64,000 nucleotides of DNA from Rikenellaceae bacterium (GTDB lineage Bacteria; Bacteroidota; Bacteroidia; Bacteroidales; Rikenellaceae). Below the pieces are notes generated by a model. That model saw nothing but the letters and a program-made list of their open reading frames with translations, was not told the DNA's origin and did not search any database. The position numbers and the translations under genes are program-made. This document shows, one piece after another, positions 17,285-26,499 of the stretch (its first letter is position 1; the number at the start of each line of letters is the position of its first letter). Location of the stretch: NCBI GenBank assembly GCA_015059945.1, contig SUZJ01000003.1, positions 1 through 64,000 of the forward strand, read 5' to 3'.

Positions 17285-18805
17285 CTATCGGGGCGAAACA
17301 TACGAGTCGAATTTGCTCAAATCGTTGTCCAGGCCATCCTTTGCATAGCCGTGGTTGAGCTTCGACAAGTAACCCTCGATAGTCCTCAAGGCAGCCGCTC
17401 CACCCGAGAAGGCGCTACGAACATCCTCACCATTGGGGGTGAACTTGTTCAGAGCCTCCAACAGGTAGTTGAAGCGCTTCCAGTCGCTCCAGGTCTGCTC
17501 CTGGCTCTGGTCGCGAGGAATCTTATAGAGGAAGTCGTAGGTCTTTTTCCACAAATCCCAGCCATACTTCTCTACGGTCTCGGTGAGCATATAGCACAGT
17601 GCGTTACCCATCTCTTCGGTCTTGCCTGCAGCAATAATGCGGTCGTAGCAGTTGCTGGTATCGGTCTTATAGAGGGCGCGAATCTCTTTGCCCACATAGG
17701 TCTTCTCCTGGCTCTTGTAGCCGCCGCTACCATCGGGCACCGAAGCGTCGGTCACCACGGTAGCATTGAGTTGCTCGAGTGCGTAGTACATACGGAAGTT
17801 GGCAAACAACTCCTCGTTCCAGTCGAAGGTGTAGGTACCACCCGACATAAATGGAGCAAAGTTGTGGCCCATCTCGTGCATAATACCAAAGCACCAGTCG
17901 CCCTTGGTCAGCTGGCTCAAGGCGTGGCTGATGTAGTTTTGGTGCCACTGGATAGGCTCGCCAGCGTAGGCCCAAGCGTCAATCATAGCCGAGCGGAAAA
18001 CCATCTTACGGCCACTGAAAGGCTTGCGACCACTGAACAGCTCGACATAGCACTCATAAACCTTATCCAGATTGGACAACCACTCGTCGATAACCACATC
18101 CGAAACCGAAACCAAATCCTTGTGAACCATCATCTTGCAGTGCTCGCTCTCGCGTATATAGAGGTCGGTATTCTCGGTCAGGGTTACGTTGTCGAAGTAG
18201 ACCTCGCCCTTACTGTCGGCCGAGGTGCTACCCAAGCGCAAGCAGATAGTAACCTCGCCATTCGAGGGGGGCGAGTCAATCTCCAGAGTCTCGGTGTGCC
18301 ACTGGTTGTCGGGGGTGAGCATACCTGCACTCGATGGAGCCCACAAGAACTCCTGGCAGATGTTTGCACCCTTGCCACCACTAATGGTAGGCGACTTAAC
18401 CCTCACAGTAGCCTTATAAGGCTTGCTGGGATCGAGGCCCTTAACTACCTGGCCAAACATAACGTCTACACCCTTGGTGGAAGTAATGACCAAGCAGCGC
18501 GAGCCGTTCACACCTCGGTTATCCGACTGCGAAACATTTGCACTCTCGGCATTCCAACCGCCCAGGTAGTGCCATTGGCCGGGTATCATATCCTCTTTAG
18601 CTACCAATGTCAGATCTACATCTTCGTCGAAATTGGGGTTGGCAATAAGGTTTACCACCTCAATGGGCTCGTCGGTAGTTGTAGAGTCCGAAGGATTCAC
18701 CGGTGCAGGAGGTGCTGGGGGGTCGATAGTGGGCAGTTCGGGAGTACCACAAGCTACTGCCAAAGCACCCATTGCCACCAAGCTAAAATTGATAAACTTT
18801 TTCAT
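17285..18805 (-). CDS. M60-like (gluzincin) lipoprotein peptidase, paralogue 2
   Basis: A 506-residue paralogue of the neighbouring gene. The lipobox LAVAC is followed by a proline-rich linker (PTIDPPAPPAPVNPSDSTTTD, in part) and a CBM-like beta-sandwich (about 50-215: NLIANPNFDED, GSRCLVITSTKGVDVMFGQVVKGLDPSKPY). The catalytic motif is GIMHEMGHNF (H310, E311, H314) with glutamates in FDWNEELFANFRM (331-332). Compared with paralogue 1 it carries an insertion near 345-380. Two M60-like enzymes side by side suggest cleavage at different glycosylated sites. It follows the glycan-binding protein gene after a 113-base gap holding a hairpin and a possible internal promoter. Confidence 0.82.
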   Translation of the reverse strand: MKKFINFSLVAMGALAVACGTPELPTIDPPAPPAPVNPSDSTTTDEPIEVVNLIANPNFDEDVDLTLVAKEDMIPGQWHYLGGWNAESANVSQSDNRGVNGSRCLVITSTKGVDVMFGQVVKGLDPSKPYKATVRVKSPTISGGKGANICQEFLWAPSSAGMLTPDNQWHTETLEIDSPPSNGEVTICLRLGSTSADSKGEVYFDNVTLTENTDLYIRESEHCKMMVHKDLVSVSDVVIDEWLSNLDKVYECYVELFSGRKPFSGRKMVFRSAMIDAWAYAGEPIQWHQNYISHALSQLTKGDWCFGIMHEMGHNFAPFMSGGTYTFDWNEELFANFRMYYALEQLNATVVTDASVPDGSGGYKSQEKTYVGKEIRALYKTDTSNCYDRIIAAGKTEEMGNALCYMLTETVEKYGWDLWKKTYDFLYKIPRDQSQEQTWSDWKRFNYLLEALNKFTPNGEDVRSAFSGGAAALRTIEGYLSKLNHGYAKDGLDNDLSKFDSYVSPR

Positions 18806-18836
18806 AATAAAACAGTTAACATTTCTTTATGTTGCA

Positions 18837-18889
18837 CAAATCTACAAATGCACCCAAACGAACCGTCGTGGAGCCCACGCTCCACAACG
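18837..18889 (-). promoter_or_regulatory. Intercistronic hairpin and possible internal promoter
   Basis: An 11-base-pair stem with one wobble pair (18864-18889, core GTGGAGC/GCTCCAC) lies just downstream of the glycan-binding protein gene. It has no U-tract, so it looks more like an RNA-processing or stabilising hairpin than a terminator. A minus-strand TAGATTTG (18837-18844) fits the -7 consensus and could start a transcript for the protease and glycosidase genes; no good -33 is seen. Confidence 0.45.
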
Positions 18890-18918
18890 ATTCGCTTGTG
18901 CGTTCTGTTTTAGGTCAA

Positions 18919-20637
18919 TTAGATCTTGTCGTACAGACGTACCGAGTAGATCGAAATATCCCAATAGCCAAACTTGGCAATATCGATAAATACCTCGCCA
19001 GTAACGGTGTTTACATACGAACCACCCGAATCAACCAATGGGTCATAACCACCAGAGTTCTGGTGAGGACGGTCGCAGAAATCACCCAACCTTACGCAGT
19101 TCTCCTTGCCAGGAACGGGCTGATCCATCAAAATATTGAAGTAAACCAAGTTCTCATAGGTGTTGTGCCACGAGATGGCATATTTCCACCTACCCTTGTC
19201 CTCGGCCTTCATAGGATCGGTAGCCGTACCGGTACCAACCAACATAATGCGGTTGCCGAAAATCTCGCCCTGATTCTCCTTAATCTCGGGAGCGTTCGAG
19301 CCATAATTCTCGTTGGCCTTGATGCTGTCGATGGTGTGGGCCGAAGCCAACATCTCGCGCTGGTAGGTACCAACCAGAGTCTTCTGCACCTTCATATACT
19401 GAATCAAGGTCTGCTCGCCCTCGGTAACAGTACCGCTAACGAGTTTGTCTTTATCCAGAACGAAGGGTACCAGATATGCATCGGGCGAGTCGAACTCCAT
19501 ACCCGAAATGTCGATATTAAACTCGGCCTCAACGCTCAGTGCGCCTGCGGGAATCTCGGTCTCGGCAACGGTAACGGTCTTAGCCTCTACGCCCAGGTAG
19601 GCGGTACCATTGGCGGCATTGTAGGCTGCAACCTTATCGCCAGCAAACTTGATAACGATGGGCTGGGGTTTGTCCATAGGTGCGTTGGTCATAACCTTGA
19701 TAGTACCCTTACCCGAGGTGTTATCAACAACAGTGTTGGCCTGATCAACCCACACCTTCAGCTCGGTCAGGCTTACGATAACGTAGTAGATCTCCGACTG
19801 GTTTACAACATAGTCGTCGTGGCTCTCGGTCAGCTGCAAGGGCAACAGATAGGTAGCGCTACCCGAAATCTTGTAGCAATCCATCTTAACCTGGGTAGTA
19901 ACGGTCAGGTTGTCCTTGTCAAACACGGGGGTACCAATCTCGTACTCCTTGGTCAGCAGCGAGTAGTTGGTGCCGTTGGCATCGTTGTAGCTCTTAACTG
20001 CGTCGGCCACAACAACCCACTTCAGTTTGCTAACATCTACATTGTTGAAGTTTGCATCAACCACCAGGTCAACGGTCTGAGTCAGCTTACTAACAGGTAC
20101 AAACGACAGCTGTTTGGGCTGCTCGGGCAACTGAACGGTCAGTTGGGGAGTATCAATCGAGGGGCTGAGCATCAGCTCCGACAAGTAGGCCTTATCCTCG
20201 ATGCCCTCGGCCTCGATGCGGATAGGAAGCACTGCATTGTTGGCAGCCTCCAGGCCCATATCTTTGGCCATAGCATAGGGTTTGAAGGTAACCTGCAGCT
20301 TGGTGCTCTTGGTATTAGGCTCGAAGGTTACGGTCTGGGGAATCTCGTAGTACTTGCTATCCAAAACGGTGTAAGTAGTACCATTGATAGTGTTCTGCTC
20401 CTCTACCAGAGCCTCGTCAATCACAATGTTGAGTTCCAACTCTTTCGAGAGGCCATAGGTACGCTCAATGCTGATAGTCTCTACATAGCTCTCGTAGGCC
20501 AGGTTGGTCTCAACCACCTGTACACCATTCTCGGGGAAGATGGGGTCAGGCAGTACCGTCGGATAGGGGTGCTCAAACTCACACGAAGTAAGCAGCAGTG
20601 CGACGGCGCTCAAAGCATATATAAATTTGTTTTTCAT
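18919..20637 (-). CDS. DUF1735-type surface glycan-binding lipoprotein (SusE-position)
   Basis: A 572-residue lipoprotein (LLTSCEF) with several beta-sandwich repeats of the DUF1735/BT_3987-like type (about 30-420; each repeat carries a form of YNAANGTNY or INGTTYTVL). A C-terminal module (about 440-572: LVGTYQREM, YENLVYFNIL, GEVFIDIAKFGYWD) is also present twice in each fimbrillin-like protein of the locus. The start is the ATG at 20637; the longer frame has no signal peptide. Third behind susC and susD, it is in the usual position for a surface glycan-binding protein that captures the substrate. Confidence 0.85.
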   Translation of the reverse strand: MKNKFIYALSAVALLLTSCEFEHPYPTVLPDPIFPENGVQVVETNLAYESYVETISIERTYGLSKELELNIVIDEALVEEQNTINGTTYTVLDSKYYEIPQTVTFEPNTKSTKLQVTFKPYAMAKDMGLEAANNAVLPIRIEAEGIEDKAYLSELMLSPSIDTPQLTVQLPEQPKQLSFVPVSKLTQTVDLVVDANFNNVDVSKLKWVVVADAVKSYNDANGTNYSLLTKEYEIGTPVFDKDNLTVTTQVKMDCYKISGSATYLLPLQLTESHDDYVVNQSEIYYVIVSLTELKVWVDQANTVVDNTSGKGTIKVMTNAPMDKPQPIVIKFAGDKVAAYNAANGTAYLGVEAKTVTVAETEIPAGALSVEAEFNIDISGMEFDSPDAYLVPFVLDKDKLVSGTVTEGEQTLIQYMKVQKTLVGTYQREMLASAHTIDSIKANENYGSNAPEIKENQGEIFGNRIMLVGTGTATDPMKAEDKGRWKYAISWHNTYENLVYFNILMDQPVPGKENCVRLGDFCDRPHQNSGGYDPLVDSGGSYVNTVTGEVFIDIAKFGYWDISIYSVRLYDKI

Positions 20638-20733
20638 ATTCTCTATTGATTTGTCAGTTATTCTCTCTGTATTAAACAACACGTTCAATCATCTGTCTAT
20701 TCTTGTCGTGTGCCTTACCTATTATTATATATA

Positions 20734-22602
20734 CTAATAGAAGGGGGCCTGAACAAGTTTAGTGTTGAACGCACACTCGCTTGCGCTCACAGGAGCGAAG
20801 TAGTGCTCGATACGGAAAATACGAGGAATACCCTCTTTCATAGTGAAGAATGCGGGATCGGTAGCGTGTTTGCCCTGCGATACGTCAAAGCCATATACGG
20901 GGGTGTTCAGCACACCATCAACGCCGTGAGCAATGAACCACCTACGAACATCGAAGTAGCGCGATACCTCCCACGCCAACTCTACCCTACGCTCGTCGCG
21001 GATAATCTGGCGCATCTCCTCTTTGGTAAATGAGCCTTTTGCCAGCAGCTGGTCTACATTCTTGTTCTCGCCCTCGATAACGCCTACACCAATACCTGCC
21101 CTCTCGCGGATAGCACGCAGGTAGGGCAAAATCTCGCCGTGGCACTTCTCGCCATAGTACTCGTTCATAGCCTCGCAATAGTTCAGGTAAATCTCACCCA
21201 AACGGATGGTTGGGAAGGGGATGTAACGAGTAGAGTGTTTACCCTCGCTCTTGTCGGTAGTTGCATCCATAGGGATGTTCTTCCTGGGCGACAGACCGGT
21301 GGTATTGTGGTCACCCGACGATTTCGACAAACCGCTATTACCCTCGTACCAGAACTCGATAGTCTGCCATACATCGGGGTTGGTGTTGGTAGCATACGAG
21401 ATGTACTGGTTGGGGAAGTGGTTCGATGCGTAGAAACGGGGCTCGCGGCCAACGAACATCATAAAGGTGTTCTTCTGGGTACCGTGCTCCAGGTCATCCT
21501 CGGTCGACCACTCTTTGTTCTCAAACCAGCTCTCCAACTCGGGAGCCTTCGAGCCATCGGCCATATAGTAGGCGTTGGCTAAGTTGAGGGTGACAGCGTC
21601 GCGAGCGTTCCAGCTCTTGAACACTGCGGGCCAGCACTGCTGGCACCACCAGTCGGTCGACTGGGGGCAAGCCCAAATCAACTCGTCGTTGTAGGTGGTG
21701 GTGATAGCGCGATAGTTGTCTACATAGTCCTGGAAGGTGAGCTCCTCGCCATCCTCTGCCTGGGGAGTGAGCAGTTTGTACTGGGGCATATCAATAATCA
21801 CCTTTGCAGCCTCGGCAGCCAGTCTCCACTTCTCTGCATCGTACTCCATAGGCATCAGCACAGTACCATCGTCGTTACGCCAGTTGGCATAGGTCTTATT
21901 ACCATTGTAGAGGGGGCTTGCTACGGTCAGCAGCACGCGGGCCTTCATAGCCAATGCAGCACCTTTGGTGGGGAAGCCAAAGTCCTCCTCGGTACGGGTC
22001 TCGTACATACCGGGAATAGCTTCATCAATCTCAGAGATAATGAACTCTACGCACTCCTCCAAGGTGTTACGCTGAATTTTCAGACCTGCATCCTCGCTCT
22101 GTACCGACTCCCTCATAATAGGAATAGGGCCGTACTCACGCAGAATCCAGAAGTGGTACATTGCACGCATAAACCTTGCCTCGGCAATCATCCTATCGCT
22201 GTCGATTTGGCCCAGCTCGGTACATTTGTGAACATTCTCCAAGAAGATGTTACAGTGGCGGATTGCCTTATAGAAGTTCTCGAAGTAGTATACATCGGTC
22301 CAAGCACCAGTGGTCTGCTCGGGCGAAATCATACCCTGCAATACTACGGGAATATGCCAGTCGAGCGCGTTGTTTGCGTCGTCGTGGCCAAACATATAGT
22401 GGTTATAGTATGCCGAACCTGCCAACTCCTTGGGGAAGTAGTCGTCAGAGTAGATACGGGCAAACCACTTACGAGTGTCGGTCTTGTTCGAGAACACCTT
22501 GTCAATCGAGTTCAAATCCTCGGGGTCCTGATCAAGGAAGTTGCAACCGGTGGTTGCCAAAACCGAACAGAAAATCAGAATATATTTTACAAATTTTTTC
22601 AT
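20734..22602 (-). CDS. susD: SusD/RagB-family outer-membrane nutrient-binding lipoprotein
   Basis: A 622-residue SusD homologue: lipobox ATTGC followed by NFLDQDPEDLN, the typical RagB/SusD opening, then helical TPR-like segments (NFYKAIRHCNIFLENV, RFMRAMYHFWILREYGPIPI) and the C-terminal block ERRVELAWEVSRYFDVRRWF. It forms the lid of the SusC transporter and hands oligosaccharides or glycopeptides to it. It starts 12 bases after the susC stop, as expected for a coupled pair. The ligand cannot be read from sequence; the neighbours point to host glycoprotein glycans. Confidence 0.95.
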   Translation of the reverse strand: MKKFVKYILIFCSVLATTGCNFLDQDPEDLNSIDKVFSNKTDTRKWFARIYSDDYFPKELAGSAYYNHYMFGHDDANNALDWHIPVVLQGMISPEQTTGAWTDVYYFENFYKAIRHCNIFLENVHKCTELGQIDSDRMIAEARFMRAMYHFWILREYGPIPIMRESVQSEDAGLKIQRNTLEECVEFIISEIDEAIPGMYETRTEEDFGFPTKGAALAMKARVLLTVASPLYNGNKTYANWRNDDGTVLMPMEYDAEKWRLAAEAAKVIIDMPQYKLLTPQAEDGEELTFQDYVDNYRAITTTYNDELIWACPQSTDWWCQQCWPAVFKSWNARDAVTLNLANAYYMADGSKAPELESWFENKEWSTEDDLEHGTQKNTFMMFVGREPRFYASNHFPNQYISYATNTNPDVWQTIEFWYEGNSGLSKSSGDHNTTGLSPRKNIPMDATTDKSEGKHSTRYIPFPTIRLGEIYLNYCEAMNEYYGEKCHGEILPYLRAIRERAGIGVGVIEGENKNVDQLLAKGSFTKEEMRQIIRDERRVELAWEVSRYFDVRRWFIAHGVDGVLNTPVYGFDVSQGKHATDPAFFTMKEGIPRIFRIEHYFAPVSASECAFNTKLVQAPFY

Positions 22603-22614
22603 CGTCAGTAATTT

Positions 22615-25600
22615 TTAGAAGGTTACGTTAAGACCCAAGAAGATGGTAGCCTGGATAGGATACGAGTCAGCACCTACCTCGGGATCCCAGAACTCGTTGG
22701 CAAATTTACTGATGGTAAAGAGGTTCTGTGCCGAAACATATACACGAGCATTGTCGATGCCCATATCTTTGGCAAGACCCTGTGGCAGAGTATAACCAAC
22801 CTCGACGTTCTTCAGACGCAGGTAGTCTGCATTGCGTACCCACCAGGTCGAAGTCTTATAGTTGTTCACGTTCTGGCCCATATAGAGGCGGGGCGAGAAT
22901 GCATTTGGATCGGGATTCTCGGGAGTCCAACGATCGAGGAAGTTTACGATAAGGTTACCCATATACTTGGGCTCACGCTCGGCCTGGAAGGGCTGGAAGT
23001 ACCAACCTGCGCTCAGGTACGAAGTTGCACCTGCAGCACCCTGCATTAGGAACGAGAAGTCGAAGCCCTTATATGCCAACGATGCACCAAAACCGAACAT
23101 ATGCTCGGGAGTCGAAGGCGACGAAGTCCAAATCTGGTCGTTCTCGTCAATCTTACCATCGTCGTTCACGTCGCGGTAGCGGATATCACCAGGGCGCAAC
23201 TGCTCTTTGGTCAGAGCGAACTGGCGGTAGTAGTCGGGCAGAGCAGCAATCTCCTCCTCCGAGAAGAGGTGCATTGCATCGTACATCAGACGCTCGCCAT
23301 AGCGAACACCCTTAGTATCCTGCCAGGGGTTCTTGTAGTACTGACCATCCTCGATATAGCGGTTACGAGCAAAGGTGTAGTTACCACGAGCGGTGAATAC
23401 CAAGCCGCTGTCGAATGCCTTGTTGTACTCCAACGAAGCCTCAAAACCGCGGTTGTCCATCTTACCAAGGTTGGCAAACATAGGTTTCTGCAGACCTGCA
23501 ACCTCACTAACCTGGGGCTGCAAGAAGATGTTCTCACGCAGGTCGTAGAATACCTCGAAGGTACCACGGAAGGCGTTCCACAAACCAACCTCCAAACCTA
23601 CGTTATACTTGGTTGCAACCTCCCAGGTAATGTTGCTTGCGGCCAGCTGATCCTCGGCCAAACCACCCATCGACTGGTTGTAGTTCACACCAAAGTTGGT
23701 ATAACCACCAGCACTTACCAAAGTCGACAGATATGCAAAGCGAGTCGATGAAATCTGGTCCGAACCTACCTGACCAGCCGAAGCACGCAACTTCAACCAA
23801 GTCAGAGTGTCGTTACCCTTCAAGAAGTCCTCGTTGCTCAATACCCAACCAGCAGCAACTGCGGGGAAGAAGCCCATACGCTGATCTTTGGGGAAGTTCT
23901 CCGAACCGTTGTAACCAATGTTAACCTCCAACAGATACTTCGAGTCGTAGCCATAGGTTGCACGAGCAGCCAGACCGAGGCTTCGGTTGGGCAGCGACGA
24001 AATGTAGGTACCTGCGGTATTGTTGCGATAGTCTTTCATAAAGTAGAGCAGCAGACCACCCAACTCGTGTTTGTCGAACTTGCGGTCATAGTTGAGCGAA
24101 GCCTCAAAGTAGTTGGTCTTGTTACCCCAAGCGCTCGACGAGTAGTTCAGGTAGTCCTGGTGTTTGTCGGCGTCGATAACTTTATAAACAATCAAGCCAT
24201 CAGCATCGCGGCTCTCGGCCTGGTAGCGAGTGATGGTACGCTGACGTACTGCGTCGTTGTAGTTCACAGCATCGTATGCATAGCGCACGATTGCCTTCAA
24301 GCCCTTGGTCAAGAACGACAGATCCTGGTTAATCGACAGGTTCATACGCAGGTCGTTCGAGGTAGTGGTCTTGTGACCAAGCTGGGTCAGCTGAACATAG
24401 GGGTTATAGAGCGAGTCGCGCGAGGGGAATTTGCCATCTTTGTAGAGAACGGGGAATGCGTTGGGCGCACAGTTGTTAATCCACATATAGATGTTGCTCG
24501 AACCCTCAACAGGCTCTACGTTGGTTGCCACGTTACCCTGCATACCGAGCGATACGGTGGTGTACTTGCCCAAGTCCATATCTACGTTGGTACGGAAGTT
24601 ATAACGGGTATAGTTTACGTTGCTACCATACTGGCCAATCTCTTTGGGTACCCAATCGTATGGACCGGGGTCGATAGCGTACTGACCCTGCTGGTTGTAG
24701 ACCGACACTGCCGAGAAGTAGCGCACGTTCTTACCACCACCCGAGATGTTAACACTCAACTTCTCGTTCAGAGTAACATCCCTCATCAGTACATCCTGCC
24801 AATCCACATCGGGATAGAGCTCGGGGTCGTCACCGTAGTACATTGCCGACAACTCAGCATCGGTGTACTTGCTGGCCTGCGAAGCTGCAGGGTTGGCATC
24901 AACCGCCTCGTTGTAGAGCACCGAACGCTGGTAGGCATTCAGATACTTAGGACGCCTGGTTGCATACGAGAAGCCCTGCTCATAACGAGCGTCAACCTTT
25001 GCAGGACCATCAAAACCACGTTTGGTAGTAATCAGAACAACACCGTTAGCACCGCGAACACCATAAACAGCAGTTGCCGAAGCGTCTTTCAGAATACTGA
25101 AGCTCTCAATCTCCAAGGGGTCTACGTTGCTCATAGGACGCTCGATACCGTCAACGAGCACCAGAGGATCGCGGTTACCGGTAAAGGTACTGATACCACG
25201 AATCCAGAACTGGGCATCGTCCTTACCGGGCTCACCCGAACGCTGAACCGAAATAATACCTGCCACACGACCACCAATCGAGTTGGTAAGCGAACGTACA
25301 GGTACTACAAGCTCGTCGGCCTTAATGGAGCCTACTGCACCAACGACCGACTCTTTTCTCTGCTGGCCAAAACCTACGATAACCACATCCTCCATTGTAG
25401 TAGCATCGCTCTCCAGAACAATGCGAGGAGTAGTTCCGGCCTTTTTGACCGATACGGTTACTGTCTTGTAGCCCAAATAGCTGACCTCCAAAACAGCATC
25501 TGCGGGGACGTTCATCACAAAACGACCGTCCAAATCTGCCGAAGCGCCAAGGGTATTATCGCCAACAACAGTGATGGCCGCACCAATCAGTGGGTCACCA

Positions 25601-25710
25601 TCGTTATTAACAATAACACCGCGTACGGTAACGTCTTGTGCAAACAACGACGAAACCGACATTAGCATTGCAGCTGCGAGCAGATAAATGCATCTCGTAA
25701 AAAATTTCAT
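22615..25710 (-). CDS. susC: SusC/RagA-family TonB-dependent transporter
   Basis: A 1031-residue outer-membrane transporter. It has a signal peptide (to SSLFAQ), a carboxypeptidase-like regulatory domain (about 26-105), a TonB-box-like segment (MEDVVIVGFGQQ), a plug domain (about 118-235, including the SusC-type LVLVDGIERPMSNVDPLEIESFSILKD block in part) and a 22-strand barrel ending in an aromatic residue (FLGLNVTF). No N-terminal anti-sigma-interacting STN domain is seen. It is the first gene of the locus, with a consensus promoter about 160 bases upstream and a structured leader. It imports the locus's substrate with SusD. Confidence 0.96.
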   Translation of the reverse strand: MKFFTRCIYLLAAAMLMSVSSLFAQDVTVRGVIVNNDGDPLIGAAITVVGDNTLGASADLDGRFVMNVPADAVLEVSYLGYKTVTVSVKKAGTTPRIVLESDATTMEDVVIVGFGQQRKESVVGAVGSIKADELVVPVRSLTNSIGGRVAGIISVQRSGEPGKDDAQFWIRGISTFTGNRDPLVLVDGIERPMSNVDPLEIESFSILKDASATAVYGVRGANGVVLITTKRGFDGPAKVDARYEQGFSYATRRPKYLNAYQRSVLYNEAVDANPAASQASKYTDAELSAMYYGDDPELYPDVDWQDVLMRDVTLNEKLSVNISGGGKNVRYFSAVSVYNQQGQYAIDPGPYDWVPKEIGQYGSNVNYTRYNFRTNVDMDLGKYTTVSLGMQGNVATNVEPVEGSSNIYMWINNCAPNAFPVLYKDGKFPSRDSLYNPYVQLTQLGHKTTTSNDLRMNLSINQDLSFLTKGLKAIVRYAYDAVNYNDAVRQRTITRYQAESRDADGLIVYKVIDADKHQDYLNYSSSAWGNKTNYFEASLNYDRKFDKHELGGLLLYFMKDYRNNTAGTYISSLPNRSLGLAARATYGYDSKYLLEVNIGYNGSENFPKDQRMGFFPAVAAGWVLSNEDFLKGNDTLTWLKLRASAGQVGSDQISSTRFAYLSTLVSAGGYTNFGVNYNQSMGGLAEDQLAASNITWEVATKYNVGLEVGLWNAFRGTFEVFYDLRENIFLQPQVSEVAGLQKPMFANLGKMDNRGFEASLEYNKAFDSGLVFTARGNYTFARNRYIEDGQYYKNPWQDTKGVRYGERLMYDAMHLFSEEEIAALPDYYRQFALTKEQLRPGDIRYRDVNDDGKIDENDQIWTSSPSTPEHMFGFGASLAYKGFDFSFLMQGAAGATSYLSAGWYFQPFQAEREPKYMGNLIVNFLDRWTPENPDPNAFSPRLYMGQNVNNYKTSTWWVRNADYLRLKNVEVGYTLPQGLAKDMGIDNARVYVSAQNLFTISKFANEFWDPEVGADSYPIQATIFLGLNVTF

Positions 25711-25814
25711 AAGCTGAAATGTTTAGGTTAGAAATTAAATAAAAAAATGTTGTTGTTATTGTTTGGTGTTTAGTAAGTAGCAGTAGTTCATTAGGTACGA
25801 AAGGGGTGTTTGTA

Positions 25815-25857
25815 CTGCTTGCGTGTGGTCTACACGCAAGCAGGTGCGCACCTGCTT
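25815..25857. other. Overlapping hairpin and 20-bp palindrome in the susC leader
   Basis: A perfect 12-base-pair inverted repeat CTGCTTGCGTGT/ACACGCAAGCAG (25815-25843, 5-base loop) overlaps by six bases a perfect 20-base palindrome AAGCAGGTGCGCACCTGCTT (25838-25857). Both lie within about 30 bases downstream of the predicted susC start site. They cannot form together in RNA. The element could be a repressor operator or a leader switch. On the plus strand the palindrome is followed by TTTTA. Confidence 0.75.
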
Positions 25858-25869
25858 TTATCCATTTTA

Positions 25870-25899
25870 CAAAGGTAAATTTTTTGCCCAAATTTACAA
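25870..25899 (-). promoter_or_regulatory. Promoter of the susC operon
   Basis: Minus-strand TTG (25897-25899), 19 bases, then TACCTTTG (25870-25877), an excellent match to the Bacteroidota consensus. The leader before the susC ATG would be about 150 nt. Confidence 0.8.
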
Positions 25900-26078
25900 A
25901 ACTTTTACTACCTAATTTTTAGCCACTTTGCCACATTTCACACACAGGGTTTGTTTATGTACACATTTTCCTTAACGCCCCCCCCTTGTGCGGTTGCTGC
26001 TGCGTGCTGTATTTCGCCCACAATGGGCTGGCAGCCTCATAAGCGAGCAACTGACTACCAGATAGTTTTTGTGATAAT
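25900..26078. other. Intergenic, no gene seen
   Basis: Spacer between the susC promoter and the tRNA promoter. It includes a C-rich run near 25979-25985. I see no coding frame with plausible composition and no regulator gene here, which is where many such loci carry one. Confidence 0.5.
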
Positions 26079-26109
26079 TTGGATAAAAAAAAGAATATCG
26101 CTACATTTG
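26079..26109 (+). promoter_or_regulatory. Promoter of tRNA-Arg
   Basis: TTG (26079-26081), 20 bases, TACATTTG (26102-26109). It would give a precursor with a 5' extension of about 100 nt before the tRNA. Confidence 0.7.
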
Positions 26110-26214
26110 CGGTGCCGAAAGATGGGTGCGTGGTGCATAGTCGCCTGCTATTACTCACTTGGCGGTGTGTGGTATAGGTGCTGAATGAGGCATTTTGTAC
26201 CGAGCGAAAAGATT

Positions 26215-26288
26215 GGTTCCGTAGCTCAGTTGGATAGAGCAACAGCCTTCTAAGCTGTAGGTCTTGGGTTCGAGCCCCAACGGGATCA
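26215..26288 (+). tRNA. tRNA-Arg (anticodon UCU)
   Basis: A 74-nt cloverleaf. The acceptor GGTTCCG pairs with CGGGATC (two G-U pairs). The D arm is GCTC...GAGC and the anticodon stem ACAGC/GCTGT has loop CTTCTAA, giving anticodon TCT. The T arm is TTGGG-TTCGAGC-CCCAA. The CCA end is not encoded. It reads the AGA codon for arginine. It is a single gene with its own promoter and terminator, between the PUL and the CRISPR locus. Confidence 0.96.
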
Positions 26289-26297
26289 CAGATTCGA

Positions 26298-26322
26298 GGA
26301 GCAGAGACTTCTGCTCCTTTTT
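26298..26322 (+). terminator. Terminator of tRNA-Arg
   Basis: GGAGCAGA-GACT-TCTGCTCC followed by five T, starting ten bases past the tRNA 3' end. Confidence 0.92.
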
Positions 26323-26499
26323 CTGTGTCAAGATGTTAGCCGATGTCGGGGGTTTGGGCACAGATCCAGCCAAATTCTGCGGGTTACGCCTTTTGCAATC
26401 CGATAAAATCGGGTGAAATCCGATGCAATTCTCCTCGCCAGACAATTCAAATCCCAAACGAAGAGAGCCAAGTGTGACCAACTTTTCAAATTGTACAAA

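Noticed and set aside
3361-25665. Long plus-strand frames (up to about 670 codons) across the PUL
   Set aside because: They are antisense to recognised genes and arise from codon bias that avoids stops on the opposite strand; their composition is repetitive and without domains.
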